The position numbers were made by a program, and so were the translations under genes. The notes beneath the pieces were generated by a model, which saw nothing but the letters and a program-made list of their open reading frames with translations, ran no database searches and was not told the origin of the DNA. A DNA stretch of 10,350 nucleotides. Source: Mycoemilia scoparia (lineage: Eukaryota > Kickxellomycota > Kickxellomycetes > Kickxellales > Kickxellaceae). The DNA is taken from contig JANBPU010000456.1 of assembly GCA_027575805.1 (NCBI GenBank), forward strand, positions 1-10,350. Direction: 5' to 3'. Below, piece by piece: positions 1-7,364 of the stretch (its first letter is position 1; each line of letters begins with the position of its first letter).

Positions 1-79
1 CGATCCTAAAGATGGCAGCAGCAGCAGTAGCAGTGATATTGACGAATCGGAATTTCGGGATCTCGTAGACTGGAGATGA
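1..79 (+). CDS. Probable C-terminal end of an unidentified protein (partial, 5' truncated by the window edge)
   Basis: Reading from base 2 gives 25 codons and a TGA at 77-79: DPKDG, six serines, then DIDESEFRDLVDWR. Of the three forward frames, frame 1 stops at once and frame 3 gives a less natural Ala-rich string, so this frame is preferred. An acidic, Ser-rich, intrinsically disordered tail ending in an aromatic/basic DWR is typical of nuclear or RNA-associated proteins. The ending loosely recalls C termini of ZNF830/CCDC16-type splicing proteins, but 25 residues are far too few to name it. The AGC/AGT serine run is a short microsatellite-like tract. The downstream 3' UTR is AT-rich with no clear AATAAA nearby. 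It could be chance, since no codon before the window edge can be checked. Confidence 0.4.
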   Translation, partial: DPKDGSSSSSSDIDESEFRDLVDWR

Positions 80-936
80 TAAGACTTTCCCAATAGACCT
101 TCCCATGCGTCTAAACTAAAATTCACACCAAAATAATAATATGTGTATATACTAGCTGTTAAAAAAGGTTCATCCTCCTCTCACAATTACAGAAAACTAA
201 ACGTGACAAAAACTTTGTTGATTACTCGCTAAAGAAACAAAGAATATTGATAATAATCTCATGCATTGTATCATTTATCTAAAAGGCTAAATGTAAAACA
301 TTCTGCCGAACTTGCTGTCTCCATCTATCTACCAAACTCAACCAATATGATATGAATGCCCAACCAAGCACAAGAAACTCCTATAAAATAGCAATTTGAA
401 TTTGACTTCTACTAATGCATTTGGAAAAGGCATCCTGCTAAAAAGTCAATGCTTTATAAAAGAATGATCAATGGACACGGAAAAAACAAGGGCATATGAC
501 CCCTTTTGCGTGCATCAATAGTACAAACACTCCTTTGTTTAAAAGAAAGAAGTGTCTGACAATATGCTCCGAAAAAATACATAGGGGGCTGAAAAGTTAC
601 AAGCTGCCCCTTAAAGCGATCGTTGCTGACACTTAATATTTTTCCCGATTGTTGTGATTCATAAAGCTATTGGTTTGAATACTCCTTGCTGATACTGCTG
701 CCCTTGAGCCATTTTCTTTAGGACATACTATTTTTAAAAGCCGATCAAAGTATCCAAATGTACCACACATTACACCCCCTGTATAAACATCTTGTGTGCA
801 TGTATTCACAAGATTTTTTATAATCTACAGTTGAAGTTTGATTGAGATTCAGCTCAAAGTACACCAACTTGAAAATTTTAAAGTTTTTACTATTATAATG
901 GAGTAAAATTTTAATATCTCAAAACATACTACGTTT
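80..936. other. Gene-free AT-rich spacer
   Basis: No reading frame of convincing length or composition lies here on either strand. The first part is probably the 3' UTR and terminator region of the gene ending at 79. At 585-615 a GGGGGCT run and an AGCTGCCCC run face each other across about 16 bases, a weak imperfect inverted repeat of the sort seen at small transposon ends, but no target duplication is visible. Homopolymeric A and T tracts are frequent. No RNA gene is recognised. Confidence 0.6.
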
Positions 937-1004
937 GTAGATCTTTTGATTGTTCATACCTTGGTTAATAGGTGAAAGTCCCATAGACATCATTTGATGG
1001 ATTT
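937..1004 (+). repeat. Left arm of a 68-bp inverted repeat
   Basis: This arm begins GTAGATCTTTTGATTGTT and ends TTGATGGATTT. Its reverse complement recurs at 1538-1605 with 60 of 68 positions identical by hand alignment and no gaps. Seven of the eight differences are transitions. A gapped, weaker extension outward (CTAC-TTT and an upstream TTATAATG) suggests the original repeat was longer. The arms enclose 533 bp. This is the layout of a small inverted-terminal-repeat element or of a foldback duplication. No target-site duplication could be seen at the outer edges. Confidence 0.85.
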
Positions 1005-1192
1005 TATGTGCATGAGTCACTCTATATTTAACACTATCATACTTTCTTTCAAAACGTATGACCCCATTGTCCAATTATGTAATTGAGAATAACAGCCCAT
1101 GTGTGGTCCATTCGATAAAAGCTGTCATTTGCAAAGTGAATGAGGTTAGATGAAAGCCTGCTCTGAACTCTTACTGCGAGTTTGGCTATACA

Positions 1193-1323
1193 AGGGAATA
1201 TCTCACTTGGAATCAAGCGTGTTGTAGACAGAGATGGGGCCTCAAATTTTGGCCCAACCATCGGCTATTTTGTATGCAACTCTTGGGATCTCATTTTGCC
1301 CAAAGCCTTGTGAACTTTGACCA
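1193..1323 (+). repeat. Diverged direct repeat, copy 1, segment A
   Basis: The core 1231-1323 aligns without gaps to 2786-2878 with 72 of 93 identical bases. The best block is CATTTTGCCCAAAG followed by CTTGTGAA. Of 21 differences 18 are transitions. Weaker similarity extends left to about 1193 (pairing with about 2749), through a shared TCACT and ATCA. The segment lies between the two arms of the 68-bp inverted repeat. It is one part of a longer repeated unit whose next part is 1783-1920. Confidence 0.8.
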
Positions 1324-1447
1324 CAACGTGACTCTAATAACATGGAGAAAATGAGTTATTATTTTTGGAGGGTGACCATCTACTAACAAATGGTGATCAC
1401 CCATTTGGCTGTAGTTCCCCCTATAATCGTTGGCCACCAAAAGTCAT

Positions 1448-1467
1448 CCTTCGAAAATTATGATCCA
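1448..1467 (+). repeat. Dispersed 20-base motif, copy 1
   Basis: CCTTCGAAAATTATGATCCA matches 19 of 20 bases at 5892-5911. A looser copy (about 17 of 21 with one gap) is at 6770-6790. All three are in the same orientation and lie in gene-free DNA. This copy lies inside the span of the 68-bp inverted repeat. A shared end motif of a small repeat family is the likely explanation. Confidence 0.55.
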
Positions 1468-1537
1468 AATGTCCAATTAGCAAAAGTAAGCTAAATGATT
1501 CCATTTACAAACCAAGGCTCAGGCTTTTTAGATTTGG

Positions 1538-1605
1538 AAATCCATCAGATGACATCCATGGAACTTTCACCTATTAGCCAAGATATTAACAATCAAAAGA
1601 TCTAC
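1538..1605 (-). repeat. Right arm of the 68-bp inverted repeat
   Basis: This is the inverted partner of 937-1004, starting AAATCCATCAGATGACATCC and ending AAAAGATCTAC on the + strand. At one site the left arm reads CA (988-989), and the right arm in the same orientation reads TG (the complement of 1553-1554). That is what results when an ancestral CpG is deaminated on opposite strands in the two copies. No open frame in the 533-bp interior resembles a transposase. If it is an element it is non-autonomous or ruined. Confidence 0.85.
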
Positions 1606-1782
1606 CCATCAAAGTAGTTTGCTTTTATCATCAAGGGGATACCGATGCCCCCTTTTTTCATTATAAGCAGTAGTATCCTTATGGAGATAGTCTGAAAGTA
1701 AAAATATGTACTATCGTGACAAAATCTTTTCCGATAAACTTGATCTTTTACGAAGAGCTTATATAGCATCACCAATGTACAC

Positions 1783-1920
1783 ATGGCAGAGTAGCCTCCT
1801 CTAAAAAGCTACTAGGATATTACCTTGTGGACACTAGCCAATTATCACTGAGACTCCGGCTAAAATACATAGGGGCATCTGTCTGCCTGTTCCCTTTTGG
1901 TGGAGAACTTGCCAATTATT
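1783..1920 (+). repeat. Diverged direct repeat, copy 1, segment B
   Basis: Aligns with gaps to 2963-3120. Strong cores are ATGGCAGA at the start; AGACTCCGGCTAAAATA (1851-1867) against AGGCTCCAGCTAAAGTA (3026-3042), with three differences, all transitions; and 1894-1915 against 3096-3117, 20 of 22 identical. The order and orientation of segments A and B are the same in both copies, so they are two copies of one unit and not separate short matches. A 105-residue minus-strand frame over this area (1834-2151) has no recognisable domain. Confidence 0.75.
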
Positions 1921-2748
1921 GATATATGTATATAGGTTCTTAATATTTTTGGTGTCTATGACTAGCTTGTGACAACCTAAATCACCAGACACACAATATT
2001 TAGCACAATAGATATCTTCAAGGATGAAGTCGATCAACAGCAGGTGTACTACTACACATGTTTTAAGATGGCAGCGTGCCCACATGACAACCTTGCTGCG
2101 CATCCATAATGCAGATAAACAACCTGTGTGCATTAATGGTGTGAATAACAATGAATGATCTGCTTACCGTCATGGCCAGCATTGCTTGGAATACTACCAA
2201 AGAAGAGGAAAACATCCCGCATTAATACCCGCTGTGAGAAGAAACAGTGTGATCAGAACGGTTATGGTGTGGCCCGAGGAAACAACACGGCAGTGGCCAG
2301 TCGGCAAGCAAAATTTAATGGAAATGAAACACTTTGTTTGCATCGAACAGTGCACAATGCAGCTAACACAAATAAAACGATGACCAAGCAGAACTCTATG
2401 AGGCATTTTATAAACTATTTCATATTCAGAGATGGTATGATGAAATTTTAGAGAGAATAAAAGCATTCTGTAGCATGTGAGCGGCATGGATGCTTCAAGG
2501 AAACACAAAGGTGCTACTATTTGTAAAGATCTACCACATGCTCTGGCATATCCGCAAGGGTGAAAACGGGCTATGTTTCTAGGATTATAAATCATTTCCA
2601 TAAATGGTCATGGACTATGACATCATTGGAACATTGGGCTTTCTGCCCTGAGCCGCTGGCAATACCCCTTAAACTTTATAGCCTATGTACTGTTCCACTA
2701 AAGATGGCAGATTCAATATTACTTATCTACTCCCAACATCAAATAGAT

Positions 2749-2878
2749 GGTGGGATTTCACTAGCGATCAGGCATTAATAAGGCTGAGATGGGTTCTCAG
2801 GTTTTGGCCCAATCGCCAGTCATTTCATATGCAACCCCTGGGGACCCATTTTGCCCAAAGTCTTGTGAAATCTAACCA
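2749..2878 (+). repeat. Diverged direct repeat, copy 2, segment A
   Basis: Second copy of the unit at 1193-1323, in the same orientation. On the minus strand both copies read as similar peptides (FTRLWAKW, then LGQNLR). However, the 21 differences fall 8, 5 and 8 on codon positions 1, 2 and 3, which is neutral decay rather than conserved coding. Copy 2 is more compact: only 84 bp separate it from its segment B, against 459 bp in copy 1, so one copy has gained or lost about 375 bp. Confidence 0.8.
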
Positions 2879-2962
2879 AATAATAGAATAAAATAAATGC
2901 AACAAATTTGTCGCTGTTCTACACAACCGCAATCGTCTGTCATCACTGAGCAAGAAAAATAA

Positions 2963-3120
2963 ATGGCAGAATATCCTTTGAAGGTGTACCAGAAGAATAC
3001 CCTGGATAATAGCCAATAACCTGTCAGGCTCCAGCTAAAGTATGTGGTTTATGGACCGAATTGCGGGGAATATATGAGAAGTACCAATCTGCTTCCTTTT
3101 GATGGAGAACTGGCCAAGTA
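2963..3120 (+). repeat. Diverged direct repeat, copy 2, segment B
   Basis: Second copy of 1783-1920, about 20 bp longer because of extra sequence near 3045-3085. Identity is patchy outside the cores. Similarity fades beyond 3120, apart from an ATATGACTAG near 3221 that resembles CTATGACTAG near 1956. That hints that the unit once reached that far in both copies. Confidence 0.75.
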
Positions 3121-3542
3121 ATCTACTCTATGAACAAGGGGTATTATGTACCAAATTCACAGAGATGCACTATCTGGATATTTGGACATTTCAGAGCCGC
3201 ATACATATGCATTTCGGCACATATGACTAGATGGCCTTTAGCTGCTTAACTCACTTCACACGCTGCCTGATGGCTTGTTCTTTACATACAACTATACAAT
3301 TCTCTGTAGAGCAGACGATTAGCGAATACCGCAGCATTGTACAATCCACATGCAGAAGGTCATTTTCTCTCTCTCGCTTCATTCAATATGCCCAGGACTG
3401 GGCCTATGGCGACCATCCGCACTATTTTACAATAACAAGTTCTCACAGACACACATTTTTTTGCAGCGATGGCAAGGGCTTGGGAACAACACTCAGATCA
3501 GACAAGGGGTGTGACACTATGATGCGTCATAGCTCAAACAAG

Positions 3543-3550
3543 TATAAATA
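3543..3550 (+). promoter_or_regulatory. TATA box of the HSF-like gene
   Basis: TATAAATA is a strong TATA match, placed about 220 bp before the splice donor of the untranslated first exon and 428 bp before the chosen start codon. Transcription would be expected to begin roughly 30-100 bases further on. It is the only such match in the preceding few hundred bases that is well placed for the spliced leader. Confidence 0.55.
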
Positions 3551-3613
3551 GTAGTAGCCTTCCTCTTTGTAATCCGCTTAGAAGAAAAAACTGAGGAAAG
3601 TTTCCCCTCGTTT

Positions 3614-3703
3614 ATGCGAAAAGACTCTAGCATCACGCTTCATCATCTACCCTTACTTTTGGTCTGCTCTTCCCAGATTTCAGAGCACACATTTCCAATA
3701 TAG
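3614..3703 (+). other. Upstream open reading frame in the 5' leader
   Basis: The first ATG after the TATA box opens a 29-codon frame ending in TAG at 3701-3703. It stops before the splice donor at 3770, so it cannot join the main coding sequence. If the transcript starts upstream of 3614, this frame would be met first by scanning ribosomes and could reduce translation of the main protein, as known for many fungal transcription factor mRNAs. The peptide has no recognisable feature. Confidence 0.4.
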
Positions 3704-3769
3704 TTCATCCTTGTTTAGCTAATACCAGCGAGGATTCAAAGACCGGCACACCTACACTTGTGTCTGCCA

Positions 3770-3882
3770 GTAAGTAATATTAGCAGCAAGACTGTTGGCA
3801 TCCTTGATAAACTCTAGTTAAATCACATTAGTAATTGGTTATTAACCTTTTTTGTCTATTTTTTGGTTTTTTGTTTGCATAG
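3770..3882 (+). other. 5' UTR intron of the HSF-like gene (113 nt)
   Basis: The donor is a consensus GTAAGT after CTGCCA. The acceptor is TTTGCATAG, preceded by a T-rich tract (3848-3876) and a branch-like ATTAAC at 3841-3846. No ATG-initiated frame in the upstream exon reaches the donor in the phase needed, because a TAA blocks it. The intron therefore most likely sits in the 5' untranslated region. An alternative acceptor is TTATAG ending at 3896. Neither choice changes the protein. Confidence 0.6.
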
Positions 3883-3970
3883 TTGCTGTATTATAGCGCC
3901 ACAATTGCAAGCTAGTAACCACATCAGCCACACTGGTCTTCTTCAAGACTCTGTTCCCTATAACTTTAGT

Positions 3971-5227
3971 ATGCCCAGAGCTAACGCGACCCAATACCCC
4001 ATGAATTATCTACCGAAACAGACATTGGTCCGGGCACAGCACACAGTTAGTGGAGTGCTCACTACAGCCCCCATCGCTGCTTTAACTACAACTCCTGTAG
4101 ATTGCGGTTACCGGGATACTTTGGTAATCTTACCCCAGGGCAGCAATAGCTTTTCAGACACCACTATGAACTGTGCTGATAGCCCCTTTTACCACATGGG
4201 CAGCCCTTGGCTCAATGAGACACTTGCTCTCAACGATTCTCCAGACATCATAATCTCACCAAACGAGCCTCAAATCCAGTTTAGCAATAGTGTGCCTTTT
4301 ACCGATTCGTCTTCTCTATTGCCACCATTATCTCAAACACCACTACCTCATTCGTCACAGTCACAGCCATCTTCATCATCATCTTTTGTCGAAAGCAATG
4401 TGCCTCATGGAGATTTAGACTTTTTTAAATTTATTTCTCAGGATCCTGGATATTTGGGTCTTATTCCTTCGACTTCGACTACCTACCCCGATCCTTCTTC
4501 TTTCTGTGCCACTCTTGATCAAAGTCACAATAGCTTTGAACAGAATGCCCACCAAAGTGCTTTAAACTCGCAAGTGACTTTCCAGCAGCAACAGCAACAC
4601 CAAGATTTCATCAATCTCGCTGCAACAACCATCCAGGCAAATCAGTTTGACACGAACAATTTCGACATTGATCCTCTTCTTCTCGACCTTCTTAACACAA
4701 CACCCACATGCCACTCTTCATTCGATATCTCATTTAATGTTGCTGGAGACGATTACGATCAACTCGCAGACGATTCTGATGGAACTCTTATTGCTGACGA
4801 AGACGACAAAGAGGATGACGACAAGATTAAGACACTTGAGGAAATTACCAAGCCCAACTACAAAGTTCCAGATTTTATCCACAACCTTTACAATATTGTA
4901 AAATTCGGAGACAAGACCAGAGTCGGATTTGCCGAAGAGGGGAGAGCAATCTATATCGAGGACTGGGAATATTTGCGGTGCAAACTAAACGAACGCGGGT
5001 CCTCCGTCAAAGACAAAGGGTCGATTACCAAGAACCTTACCGATTATGGATTTGGAGTGCCTTCTCGCTGCGACAGAAGAAGAAGCCGCCACTACAAATT
5101 TGCAGGACCTCGTTTGCCCATCATGTACATCCACAAGAACTTCTTCCTTGGGATGGACATGCAAACCAATCTGTTCTTTAGGAAGTCAACCGATGCCAAG
5201 AGAAAAAAGTACATGAAAATTCTGTAA
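3971..5227 (+). CDS. Divergent HSF-type DNA-binding domain protein, probable transcription factor (418 aa)
   Basis: The protein probably binds DNA in the nucleus. Residues 1 to about 285 are low-complexity and rich in Ser, Thr, Pro, Asn and Gln, with a Gln run at 205-209 and an acidic stretch at about 259-284 rich in Asp and Glu, the composition of an activation region. Residues 302 to about 407 match the heat-shock-factor fold: DFIHNLYNIV (helix 1), the Trp at 332 in IEDW, the recognition-helix region SITKNLTDYGF (351-361), and a final HYKF...NLFFRK strand. Against the canonical SFVRQLNxYGF, the DNA-contacting Arg is Lys354 and the Phe is Ile352. No coiled coil follows; the protein ends in a short basic tail. 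The frame is open upstream of 3971, but without an ATG after the 5' UTR intron, so 3971 is chosen. It is not a housekeeping Hsf1, which carries the domain near its N terminus followed by a trimerising coiled coil. Confident on the domain class, unsure of targets. Confidence 0.82.
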   Translation: MPRANATQYPMNYLPKQTLVRAQHTVSGVLTTAPIAALTTTPVDCGYRDTLVILPQGSNSFSDTTMNCADSPFYHMGSPWLNETLALNDSPDIIISPNEPQIQFSNSVPFTDSSSLLPPLSQTPLPHSSQSQPSSSSSFVESNVPHGDLDFFKFISQDPGYLGLIPSTSTTYPDPSSFCATLDQSHNSFEQNAHQSALNSQVTFQQQQQHQDFINLAATTIQANQFDTNNFDIDPLLLDLLNTTPTCHSSFDISFNVAGDDYDQLADDSDGTLIADEDDKEDDDKIKTLEEITKPNYKVPDFIHNLYNIVKFGDKTRVGFAEEGRAIYIEDWEYLRCKLNERGSSVKDKGSITKNLTDYGFGVPSRCDRRRSRHYKFAGPRLPIMYIHKNFFLGMDMQTNLFFRKSTDAKRKKYMKIL

Positions 5228-5400
5228 ATGTGCTTCTGGCCATATGTCCTTCCTGCTTATATGGCTTTATAGACATGGGTTTGACCTCATGAAGTCACTA
5301 TGGGTATTTCCTCACAAACACCTTCATACCTTCTATTTTATTATTATTGTTGTTATCGACCCTATCACCGCTATAACTGACACTCTAGTTATTATTATTA

Positions 5401-5421
5401 CTACTACTACTACTACTACTA
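5401..5421 (+). repeat. (CTA)7 microsatellite
   Basis: Seven tandem CTA units directly follow an ATT/TTA-type tract (about 5388-5400), about 175 bases after the stop codon of the HSF-like gene. It is probably transcribed in the 3' UTR. The apparent open frame of Ile and Thr runs across it is produced by the repeat and is not a gene. Confidence 0.9.
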
Positions 5422-5866
5422 TCAACATTAACATAGTTTATGCCATCTCATATGCGCCGAACTCCGACTCCTGTTTTCCATTTTTATTATCTTTTATCTC
5501 TCGGATTTTCCGAACTTATACATACCTCTGTTCCTGACTCGTCACTACACTTTCTTGAGATTTAATATACTTCTATTTTTACATTTTATACAATTTTCCT
5601 CAATATTTTGTTATATTCGATTTACAAACCATCTACACATAGTGGCATTATAGATTACCCATGCATACTTTGACATCATGTTGAAAACCTAGCCAGCTTT
5701 TATTACTACCACTATAACCACTTTACATTCTAAACAGCGAGCCTATTATTTTGGGCTCTGTTACAACTACCACCACTGCTACTACACTATAATCAAAATG
5801 AGAAACATTGCTGCGAGTGATTATTTTCAATGGGTCAAATTAATATCATCAATGATAATGCAGGCT

Positions 5867-5892
5867 GGCCAGTATGCAAGTTGAAACTGGCC
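5867..5892. repeat. Hairpin: GGCCAGT / ACTGGCC
   Basis: A perfect 7-bp inverted repeat (5867-5873 with 5886-5892) encloses a 12-base loop. Its right end overlaps the start of the dispersed motif CCTTCAAAAATTATGATCCA at 5892-5911. It is too short and has too few following Ts to call a terminator. It may be the end structure of a small mobile element. Confidence 0.5.
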
Positions 5893-5911
5893 CTTCAAAA
5901 ATTATGATCCA
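5892..5911 (+). repeat. Dispersed 20-base motif, copy 2
   Basis: CCTTCAAAAATTATGATCCA differs from copy 1 by a single G/A transition. It follows directly on the hairpin at 5867-5892. About 4.4 kb separate the two copies, and flanking similarity beyond the motif is slight (TGGCC upstream in both). Confidence 0.55.
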
Positions 5912-6769
5912 TATTAATACACTACACTAGATTACATTTTCATAAATGATTCGCCTAAATCTTTAATAACATTTATATAATATAATGCGCACCCCTATAT
6001 GGATTTGCAGTTTATAACCTGCTTTATTTGTCAATACACATTATTATGACTCAAGAACCAACAAGCTATGCTAATGGGTATGAGCATCATTAAAGACAAA
6101 AATTTCTACATGCAGTGTAAAGTTATATCCATATTCTAGTAAATAAAATCAAGTTAATCCTCCCCCCTTATCTCTCATTCTCTCTTTTCGATGCATACGC
6201 CCGGTGAAATGGCAATAAAAATGCCAGAGAAAATACTAGTTCACACAGGAGAATCTCACCGCGTATAAGGTACACTGCCCGTGCATTGATAATTCTGGTG
6301 AAGTCTGGTCTTGGAAAATCCCATTCTAAACTACCTCCACATATACACACAACCCTTGTGAATTACACCAAGGCCTAGTAAAGAAAGCACAGGGTGTGAA
6401 GAGCAGCTCCAATCTGCTGTGCGAGGCGCCAATTATTGATTAACAACCTAGAACAATACACAATCCCCGATGGCACAACACCTCATTTTCTTTGGATCTG
6501 GGCTATAATAAAAACAATAAACCGGGTATCCGGGAAGTGCATTATCAACTCTTGTGCTTTGCTGTGTGCTTAGTAGAATGGCCATTACTGGCTACTCATT
6601 CGGCTGTTCGTTGGATAATAGGGACTGGCTATTCCCTCGCTCGCGGCCTTTCGCTCTGACTTTGATTTCATCGCCCCCTATCATGCATTCGGCAACCAGC
6701 GGTGGTGATAGTGAGAGCTCTGGTTTCAAGCACAAAGAATGAACAAACCTAGCGTCACCCGTGGTAGTC

Positions 6770-6790
6770 GCTTTCCAAATTATGATGCCA
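6770..6790 (+). repeat. Dispersed motif, copy 3 (diverged)
   Basis: GCTTTCCAAATTATGATGCCA aligns to copies 1 and 2 with one gap and a few substitutions, keeping the AAATTATGAT core. An ACTGGCTGGCCC lies 27 bases downstream, recalling the GGCTGGCCAGT beside copy 2 but on the other side. Its membership in the family is less certain. Confidence 0.35.
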
Positions 6791-7033
6791 TTTTGATGAA
6801 CACCAAGGATTTGATCTTACTGGCTGGCCCATCATACTAACGTTTTTGAGCCTTGTCCTGGAAAAAGTATGCTTCCAACCTCTCTCCTATTCTTCTTGAA
6901 GAAATTTATGCCAAGCAGGCGATACTGACTGTCACATCCACTGGCCTCTTCTTTTCTGTATTTTTCCATTCGCATATTTCTCCCTAGCATTATATATTTG
7001 GATATTTTATTCAAAAGCTATTCTCTATCCTTT

Positions 7034-7034
<1 letters not shown>

Positions 7035-7066
<32 letters not shown>
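7035..7066 (+). repeat. (CT)16 microsatellite in the promoter of the permease gene
   Basis: Thirty-two bases of uninterrupted CT lie about 300 bp before the permease start codon. Pyrimidine-rich tracts ahead of the transcription start are common in fungal promoters and affect nucleosome occupancy. Further pyrimidine-rich patches lie at 7240-7272 and 7300-7328. Confidence 0.9.
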
Positions 7067-7070
<4 letters not shown>

Positions 7071-7199
7071 CTCCTGTGTGGGCGGTCGTGCATTCATAAT
7101 AATCACTTTTTGGAGTCTGATACCTCCTTGACTATATATTAATAATCACCCTTCATTCATCGGCCCCCTACTTGCTCTACCTGCCTGTTTCTCTCTTGT

Positions 7200-7221
7200 T
7201 ATATATATATATATATATATA
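7200..7221 (+). repeat. (TA)11 microsatellite
   Basis: An uninterrupted TA tract lies about 145 bp before the permease start codon. It could serve as a TATA-like element, but TATATATA at 7277-7284 is better placed. The length of such a tract is likely to vary between strains. Confidence 0.85.
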
Positions 7222-7276
7222 AACATATAACCTGCCTACTACTCTCTCATTTCCCTTCCTTTCCCTTTTCTTTTAG

Positions 7277-7284
7277 TATATATA
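7277..7284 (+). promoter_or_regulatory. TATA box of the UPF0014 permease gene
   Basis: TATATATA lies 81 bases before the ATG at 7365 and is followed by a CT-rich stretch, where fungal transcription typically begins. A second TATATATA-like run at about 7329-7336 is close enough to the ATG to be in the leader rather than the promoter. Confidence 0.45.
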
Positions 7285-7364
7285 GGGCTAGCTATCCAGC
7301 TCTATTTCTATTTTCTCTCTATCTCTCTTATATATACATACACACACATACAGCTTGTGGACCA

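Larger units (their letters stand above)
1606..3542. other. Repeat-rich intergenic tract without an intact gene
   Basis: Apart from the diverged repeat copies listed separately, this stretch holds only short frames on both strands (the longest about 135 codons, minus strand 2194-2601) with no recognisable domain. Codon use is poor and Cys/His content is high, as expected for non-coding AT-rich DNA. From about 3240 on the base composition is more even and the sequence runs into the TATA box at 3543, so the last 300 bp probably include the promoter of the HSF-like gene. They contain an AGGGG (stress-element-like) motif at about 3505 and an ATGCGTCAT at about 3522. Neither is proven to be functional. 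Confidence 0.6.
5228..7034. other. Intergenic spacer with microsatellites and short repeat motifs
   Basis: It begins with the 3' UTR of the HSF-like gene, which includes ATT/TTA and CTA trinucleotide tracts (about 5388-5421). No good AATAAA lies close to the stop. Further on are a 7-bp hairpin at 5867-5892 and two copies of a short dispersed motif (5892-5911 and 6770-6790). A TATAATAAA near 6505 precedes an ATG at 6578 with a 54-codon frame ending at 6742, less AT-rich than its surroundings but with no recognisable domain. No tRNA or other structured RNA is recognised. Confidence 0.6.

Noticed and set aside
1834..2151. Minus-strand 105-codon frame that at first resembled a Ty3/gypsy RNase H region (DTKNIKNLY ... 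TGRQ)
   Set aside because: The match rests on a few scattered residues, the catalytic residues cannot be placed, and the related copy at 2963-3120 does not keep the supposed motif (GTGRQ is absent there). Not strong enough to call a retrotransposon.
2194..2601. 135-codon minus-strand frame and overlapping plus-strand frames at 2155-2451
   Set aside because: No recognisable domain, high Cys/His content, no promoter context; consistent with chance frames in decayed repeat DNA.
6..2711. Identical 13-mer CTAAAGATGGCAG at 6-18 and 2699-2711
   Set aside because: Roughly one such match is expected by chance in 10 kb and the flanks show no similarity.
2786..2878. Conserved peptide (FTRLWAKW...LGQNLR) on the minus strand in both repeat copies, suggesting an old protein
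   Set aside because: Differences between the copies are spread 8/5/8 over codon positions 1, 2 and 3 and include stop codons, so there is no sign of coding constraint since the duplication.
3231..3551. 106-codon plus-strand frame just upstream of the HSF-like gene
   Set aside because: It runs into the TATA box of the next gene, has no domain-like pattern, and fits promoter sequence better.
3591..3610. Near-palindrome GGAAAGTTTCC as a heat-shock element that could autoregulate the HSF-like gene
   Set aside because: GAA and TTC are three bases apart, whereas the heat-shock element requires two; there is no third unit.
3863..3970. In-frame extension of the HSF-like protein upstream of the ATG at 3971
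   Set aside because: The open frame has no ATG here, its start lies inside the predicted 5' UTR intron, and the upstream exon cannot supply an in-frame start because of a TAA.
5244..5537. 97-codon hydrophobic frame after the HSF-like gene
   Set aside because: Created by ATT/TTA and CTA microsatellites in the 3' UTR (Ile and Thr runs).
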